Below, piece after piece: positions 59,717 through 64,000 of a stretch of DNA of 64,000 bases; position 1 is the stretch's first letter, and every line of letters begins with the position of its first letter. Source of the DNA: Halomarina ordinaria. Lineage in GTDB: Archaea; Halobacteriota; Halobacteria; Halobacteriales; Haloarculaceae. A program made the translations under genes and the position numbers. Under the pieces are notes generated by a model. The model did not search any database. It was given only the letters and a program-made list of their open reading frames with translations, and was not told where the DNA came from. The stretch is taken from positions 1-64,000 of the forward strand of contig NZ_JARRAH010000001.1 in the NCBI RefSeq assembly GCF_030553305.1, given 5' to 3'.

Positions 59717-60568
59717 ATGTTCCTCCCGGCCGGGTTCGCACTGCCACCGCTCCCGTACCTCCTCGCCGTCCTCGCGGCGCTCGCGCTCGCGGGCGGGGCG
59801 CTGGCGGTGGCCCGCCCGGCGGTGACGGAGGTGACCGTCCTCGCGTTCGCACCGTGGATGGTGACGGGCGCCGGCCTCTACGCGCTCTACCAGGTCGACG
59901 CCGTCCTCGACCCCGTCGAACCGCTGTTCGGGTCGCCGACGGTCTACCTCACCACCTTCGCGGTGATGGGGGTCGTCTGGGCGCTCGCCTCGCTCGCCAG
60001 CCCCGACGCCCGGTTCGGGACGGCCGTCCTGCTCGTCGCGGGGCTGGGTGCGATGAGCGCCGTCCTCGGCCTCTCGTTCGTCGTCGCGTTCGCCACCCCA
60101 CCGGTCCGGGCGCTCTGGCCCGCCATCGGGTTGCTCGCCGCGCTCGTCGCCGCCCTCGTCGCGTGGGTCGGCCTCCTGCAGGTCCGCCCGGACGTCGGGC
60201 GAATCGTCGGCGCCGCGGGCTTCCTCGGCGTCTTCGCGCACACCCTCGACGGCGTCTCCACCGCCGTCGGCATCGACGTCCTCGGGTTCGGCGAGCAGAC
60301 GCCGCTCTCACAGGTCATCATCGACGTCGGGGCGGCCCTCCCCACCGAGCCCTATCTCGGCGCGGCGTGGCTGTTCGTCCTCGTGAAGGTGGCGCTCGCG
60401 CTCGTCGTCGTCACCGTCCTCGCGGAGTACGTCGAGGAGGACCCGACGGCGGGGTGGCTCCTGCTCGCGGCCGTCACCGCCGTCGGCCTCGGTCCCGGCG
60501 CGCACAACCTCGTCCTCTTCACGATGGCCGACCCGACGCCGACTGTCGCGGCCGCGCTGGTCCACTGA
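59717..60568 (+). CDS. DUF63 family integral membrane protein
   Basis: 283 residues, about nine helices: [60 protein letters not shown] and [20 protein letters not shown]. The AHTLDG..TA and conserved GPGAHNLV region near the C-terminus mark the archaeal DUF63 family; function unknown. Start ATG 59717. Divergent from deoC. Confidence 0.87.
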   Translation: MFLPAGFALPPLPYLLAVLAALALAGGALAVARPAVTEVTVLAFAPWMVTGAGLYALYQVDAVLDPVEPLFGSPTVYLTTFAVMGVVWALASLASPDARFGTAVLLVAGLGAMSAVLGLSFVVAFATPPVRALWPAIGLLAALVAALVAWVGLLQVRPDVGRIVGAAGFLGVFAHTLDGVSTAVGIDVLGFGEQTPLSQVIIDVGAALPTEPYLGAAWLFVLVKVALALVVVTVLAEYVEEDPTAGWLLLAAVTAVGLGPGAHNLVLFTMADPTPTVAAALVH

Positions 60569-60613
60569 GCGGGAGTCAGCAGGGTTTTGCCCCGTCGCCC
60601 CCCGGCGTGGAGT

Positions 60614-61480
60614 ATGCGCGTCGTCTGCGCCGGACACGTCAACTGGGACGTCACCCTGTTCGTGGACGCCCTCCCCGGACCGGACGCCGAGGCCACCATC
60701 CGCGACCGGCGCGAGGGGGGCGGCGGGAGCGCCGCGAACGTCGCCACCCACCTCGCTCGCCTCGACGTGGACGTCGGCCTCGTCGGAAGTGTCGGCGACG
60801 ACCGCGACGGCGTCGACACCCGCGAGGAACTGGTGGCCGCGGGCGTCGACACGCGTGGCGTCCGCGTCGTCGAGGGGATGACCGCCGTGAAGTACCTCCT
60901 CGTCACGCCGGACGGCGAGACGTACGTCCTCGGCACCCACGGGGTCAACGAGTCGTACGCCGCCGAGCACGTCCCCGGGGAGTACCTCGCGCGCGCCGAC
61001 TACCTCCACCTGACGGGCCAGCACCCCGAGACGGCCGCCCGCCTCGCCGAACGCGCCCGCGAGGCGGGCCTGCGCGTCAGCTTCGACCCCGGTCGCCGTC
61101 TCTCGGCGCGGGACTACTCTGCGGCGCTCTCGCACGCCGACGTGGTCTTCCTCAACAGCCGCGAGGCCGAACAGCGCCGCGAGCGGGTGCCCGACCAGGT
61201 CGTGGTCACGAAACACGGCGCGGGCGGCGCCACCGTCGAGTCGCCCGACGGCCGCGTCACTCACCCCGGCTACCCAGTCGAGGCGGTCGACTCGACGGGC
61301 GCGGGCGACGCCTTCGCCGCCGGCTTCCTCGCGGCGCTCCTCGACGACGGCGACTACGCCCGCGCGCTCGCCGTCGCCAACGCCTGCGGCGCCCTCGTCG
61401 CGAGCGCGCCCGGGACGCGCCCGACGCTCGACCACGAGCGCCTCGACGCCCTCGTCGGGTCGGACGTCGAGTCGGAGTGA
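60614..61480 (+). CDS. PfkB-family carbohydrate kinase
   Basis: 288 residues. N-terminal VVCAGHVNWDVTLFVDALPG with GGGGSAANVATHLARL (substrate cap), C-terminal active site DSTGAGDAFAAGFLAALL with catalytic aspartate. Substrate could be ribose, adenosine or a ribose-1-phosphate-type sugar; the next gene is a uridine phosphorylase, so a ribose-phosphate kinase of nucleoside breakdown is plausible. ATG 60614 chosen over one nine codons upstream. Confidence 0.9.
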   Translation: MRVVCAGHVNWDVTLFVDALPGPDAEATIRDRREGGGGSAANVATHLARLDVDVGLVGSVGDDRDGVDTREELVAAGVDTRGVRVVEGMTAVKYLLVTPDGETYVLGTHGVNESYAAEHVPGEYLARADYLHLTGQHPETAARLAERAREAGLRVSFDPGRRLSARDYSAALSHADVVFLNSREAEQRRERVPDQVVVTKHGAGGATVESPDGRVTHPGYPVEAVDSTGAGDAFAAGFLAALLDDGDYARALAVANACGALVASAPGTRPTLDHERLDALVGSDVESE

Positions 61481-61550
61481 GCGACGGGACCAGATGGAAC
61501 GGGACGGGACGATTCCGCGGGCTTTTACCCGCCCGGCCGGAGGCGGGGGT

Positions 61551-62276
61551 ATGGCGAAACAGCCCCACATCCTCTGTGAACCGGGCGACGTCAACGACAT
61601 CGCGCTCGTTCCCGGCGACCCGGGTCGCGTCGACCGCATCGCCGCCCAGTGCGACGACTCGACGGTCGTCGCGGAGAACCGCGAGTACAAGGTCGTCAAC
61701 GCGACGTTCGAGGGCCGCGACCTCACCATCTGCTCGACGGGTATCGGCTGTCCCTCCGCGGCCATCGCCGTCGAGGAACTCTCGAACGTGGGCTGTGAGA
61801 CGTTCGTCCGCGTCGGCACCACCGGTGCGCTCCAGTCCGGCATCGAGATCGGCGACATGGTCGTCGCCACCGGCGCGGCGAAGAACGAGGGGACGACCAG
61901 GCGCTACGAGGCCGTCGAGTACCCCGCGGTCCCCGACTACGAGGTGCTGACGGCGCTCGTCGACGGGGCCGAAGCGAACGACGAGGACGTCCACGTCGGC
62001 CCCATCGCCAGCGACGACGCCTTCTACGCCGAGGACGACGCCTACGTCCGCGACTGGGAGGACGCCGGCCTGCTCGCCGTCGAGATGGAGGCTGCCGCGG
62101 TCTTCACGCTCGCCCGACGCAAGGGCCTCCGCGCCGGCGCCATCTGCACCGTCGACGGCAACCTCGTCGAGGGGACCCAGAAGGGCGAGACCGAGGGCGA
62201 GGAACTCCCCGAGAAGGCGAAGGACAACGTCGAGCGCGCCATCCGCATCGCGCTGACGGCGGCGACCGAGCTGTAG
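61551..62276 (+). CDS. udp: Uridine phosphorylase-type nucleoside phosphorylase
   Basis: 241 residues, PNP/UDP fold. ALVPGDPGRVDRIA (phosphate loop), CSTGIGCPSAAIAVEEL, RVGTTGALQSGIEIGDMVVA, AVEMEAAAVFTLARR (ribose/base site) are conserved. Releases base and ribose 1-phosphate. Start ATG 61551, 70 bases after the kinase stop, same strand. Confidence 0.94.
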   Translation: MAKQPHILCEPGDVNDIALVPGDPGRVDRIAAQCDDSTVVAENREYKVVNATFEGRDLTICSTGIGCPSAAIAVEELSNVGCETFVRVGTTGALQSGIEIGDMVVATGAAKNEGTTRRYEAVEYPAVPDYEVLTALVDGAEANDEDVHVGPIASDDAFYAEDDAYVRDWEDAGLLAVEMEAAAVFTLARRKGLRAGAICTVDGNLVEGTQKGETEGEELPEKAKDNVERAIRIALTAATEL

Positions 62277-62315
62277 ACGAAACACCCAATACGGCCGCTC
62301 GACCGACGTACTGTC

Positions 62316-63794
62316 GTGATTCGAGGACGGCTCCGCCGACTGCTCGCCCGACTGCGCCGCGTCGAACGGCGCGAACTCCGCGAGTTCCGCGCGTGGCTCG
62401 AAGCCACGCACAACCTCGTCCACCTCTCGGCGCTCGTCCTCGTCCCCCTGTTGCTCGCGCTCGTCACGAAGGCGTCGAACACCTTCGAGGGGTTCTCGTT
62501 CCTGTTGTTCCCCCCGCTCGCGGCCGGCGCCTACACGCTGTTCGCGAACCCCAGGGGCAAGTACTCCTCTCCCGTCCGGTTCGTCGTCGGTCTCACCGTC
62601 GGCGCGCTCTGTGGCTGGGCGGCGTTCGTCGTCGGGACCTACGTCTACGTCGTCGACCCGATGGACGTCCACGCGGGGAGCGCCGCGCTCGCCGTCTTCC
62701 TCACGGGGGCGGTGACGTGGGCGTTCGACGTGGAGGAGCCGGCGGCGTTCTCCAGCGCGCTGCTGGTCCTCGTGGCGGACGTCTCCGGCGGAAGTGGCCT
62801 CGCGTTCGACGGTCGCTTCCTCTACGTCGCGAGCATCTTCGCCTCCAGTTCGCTCATCGCGGTGGCGTTCGTCCTCTGGCGGCGCCACCTCTACAGCGCC
62901 CGCTCGCGCTACCTCTACCTCTCGACACGCGGTGACGACCACGTGCTCGTCCCGATGCGGGGCGACGCTCCGGACGCGACGGCCGTCCTCGGTGCCCGCC
63001 TCGCCGCGGCCCACGACGCGGGGAAGGTGGTGCTGCTCGACCTCGTGACCGACGCCGACCGCGAGGCGGCGGAGGCGGACGACGAGACGCGGCCGGCGAC
63101 CGACGGCGGGCGCTCGTCCGCGGACGCCGTCGACGCGGCGAGCGAGCGGACGCGTCGGGCGGCCGCGCAGGCGGCGACCGACCTCGAGCAGCGCGCGGCC
63201 CGTATTCGGACGCACGTGGGTGTCCCCTGCGAGGTGATGGTCGCCGAGGCGGGCGGTTCACCGGCGCGGACGGTCCTCGACGCGGCCCACGAGGCGAACT
63301 GCGACCTCGTCGCGACGCCCTACGAGACGGCCCGCGACGGCCTCGCGCCGTTCGTCCGCGACCTCTTTCGCGGCGACGTCGACGTGCTCGTGCACCGTAC
63401 GTGCGACGAGCGGACGCACTGGAAGCGCGTACTCGTCCCGGTCCGGCAGACCGGCGACGTCGCCCACGAGATGGCCGACTTCGCCGCCCGACTGGCCGGC
63501 CCGACCGGACGCGTGGCGGTCTGTCACTGCATCGACGACGAGGGCGACCGACGGGCGGCCGAGGGGATGCTCGCGGACATCGCCGAGACGGTCGACGTCC
63601 CCGTCGAGACGCGCGTGGCGCGCGCCTCCATCGAGGCGTTTCTGGCGGCGAACGCCGCGGGCTACGACCTCGTCATCATTGGGGCGAGTCGCGACCGGAG
63701 CGCGGCCTCCCGCTTCGTCTCCCGTCCGACCTTCGAGCGCGTCCCACACCTCGACTGTGACGTGACCATCCTCGACCGTAACCACCGCCTGTGA
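62316..63794 (+). CDS. HPP-like membrane domain fused to two USP domains
   Basis: 492 residues from GTG 62316 (MIRGRLRRLLARLRRVERRE). Five or six helices (residues about 35-200: LVHLSALVLVPLLLALVTKA, FPPLAAGAYTLFANPRGKYS, ALAVFLTGAVTWAFDV) resemble the HPP transmembrane family; then two UspA-like modules (VLVPMRGDAPDATAVLGARL and RVLVPVRQTGDVAHEMADFA ... DLVIIGASRDRSAASRFV). The first Usp half contains a linker loop of acidic repeats. Probably a stress-linked transport or sensing protein. GTG precedes the membrane segment naturally. Confidence 0.85.
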   Translation: MIRGRLRRLLARLRRVERRELREFRAWLEATHNLVHLSALVLVPLLLALVTKASNTFEGFSFLLFPPLAAGAYTLFANPRGKYSSPVRFVVGLTVGALCGWAAFVVGTYVYVVDPMDVHAGSAALAVFLTGAVTWAFDVEEPAAFSSALLVLVADVSGGSGLAFDGRFLYVASIFASSSLIAVAFVLWRRHLYSARSRYLYLSTRGDDHVLVPMRGDAPDATAVLGARLAAAHDAGKVVLLDLVTDADREAAEADDETRPATDGGRSSADAVDAASERTRRAAAQAATDLEQRAARIRTHVGVPCEVMVAEAGGSPARTVLDAAHEANCDLVATPYETARDGLAPFVRDLFRGDVDVLVHRTCDERTHWKRVLVPVRQTGDVAHEMADFAARLAGPTGRVAVCHCIDDEGDRRAAEGMLADIAETVDVPVETRVARASIEAFLAANAAGYDLVIIGASRDRSAASRFVSRPTFERVPHLDCDVTILDRNHRL

Positions 63795-63807
63795 CCCCGC
63801 GGGCGGC

Positions 63808-63847
63808 CTGCAACAGTCATACTACGCTACATGTACGACTGTTGCAG
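63808..63847. repeat. Near-perfect stem-loop after the HPP-USP gene
   Basis: CTGCAACAGTC (63808-63818) and GACTGTTGCAG (63837-63847) are perfect inverse complements; extended to 15 bases on each side only one position mismatches, leaving a 10-base loop. It begins 14 bases after the gene stop. No T-run follows, so it may be a processing hairpin or a protein site rather than a simple terminator. Confidence 0.7.
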
Positions 63848-63906
63848 CGGGAAACAGACGCAAACATCGGCGGGCTTGAAACGTACTCCGCGCGACCCAC
63901 CAGTAG

Positions 63907-64000
63907 ATGACGGCATTCCGGTGGGAGGTGTTGATTCTCCGCGGTCCAGTGATGGGAACGCGAGAGCTTCGACTGATGCACCACTCGGGGCGGGTCGAGG
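63907..64000 (+). CDS. Truncated ORF at window end
   Basis: ATG at 63907 opens MTAFRWEVLILRGPVMGTRE and stays open to base 64000 (31 codons). GTRELRLMHHSGRVE hints at a flavin/F420-binding nitroreductase-like N-terminus, but this is too short to classify. Confidence 0.35.
   Translation, partial: MTAFRWEVLILRGPVMGTRELRLMHHSGRVE

Noticed and set aside
1-64000. CRISPR arrays, tRNA, rRNA, IS elements, integrases
   Set aside because: No regularly spaced repeats, no cloverleaf-like GGTTCGA/T-arm contexts, and no transposase or integrase motifs were found on reading.

Overview
The window is a chromosomal segment of an extremely halophilic archaeon (class Halobacteria). Three things point there: a very high GC content with heavy use of GAC/GAG codons and acidic proteins; archaeal information-processing genes (PAN proteasome ATPase, S19e, PDCD5-like protein, class I lysyl-tRNA synthetase, archaeal UMP kinase, HerA/NurA, type II methionine aminopeptidase); and haloarchaeal hallmarks such as HMG-CoA reductase, a PitA-type heme protein, Tat-dependent lipoproteins and many four-cysteine zinc microproteins. 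Many genes have a TATA-like element 24-33 bases before the start codon, as expected for leaderless haloarchaeal mRNAs. I see no tRNA, rRNA, CRISPR array or intact insertion sequence. The genus cannot be told from the sequence alone.

Layout. 1-8.1 kb: PAN (cut by the window edge), oligoendopeptidase F, TruA, two convergent sulfatase-family genes, HisRS. 8.2-14 kb: DJ-1/PfpI protein, PDCD5-like and S19e, LysE exporter, flippase-like membrane protein, ThiL, a site-2 protease and a small conserved protein next to an AT-rich island. 14-22 kb: MobB-MoaE fusion, second site-2 protease with PDZ-like repeats, lysS-pyrH, PitA, DMT permease. 22-33.5 kb: DUF1508 protein, RNase H, DMT permease, nitroreductase, a Bat-like regulator behind a MoaD-like protein ending in Cys-Cys, UspA, HerA, MFS permease, Lrp regulator with a divergent DMT permease, NurA. 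33.5-42.5 kb: phosphoglycerate mutase, amidohydrolase, small zinc proteins, FNT channel, HMG-CoA reductase, membrane proteins, cupin, isocitrate dehydrogenase.

42.7-48.2 kb is a 2-oxoacid dehydrogenase locus: E1 alpha, E1 beta, AcoX-like protein and a VOC protein on the minus strand, convergent with an E2 whose C-terminus is fused to an OsmC/Ohr-like thiol-peroxidase domain. That fusion is the most striking feature, because it joins a lipoyl arm to an enzyme family that, in bacteria, can be reduced by lipoylated proteins. No E3 is present in the window.

48.3-64 kb: isoaspartyl peptidase/asparaginase, methionine aminopeptidase, microproteins, HIT protein, CDF transporter, then a visibly lower-GC block with a membrane glycan synthase, a zinc-ribbon protein and a divergent Tat-exported GH26-like glycanase, followed by a decapitated Tat-lipoprotein leader. 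After that come an e-MtaB-type methylthiotransferase, a PQQ-propeller lipoprotein, DeoC, a DUF63 membrane protein, a PfkB kinase and a uridine phosphorylase (a nucleoside/pentose catabolic group), and an HPP-USP-USP fusion.
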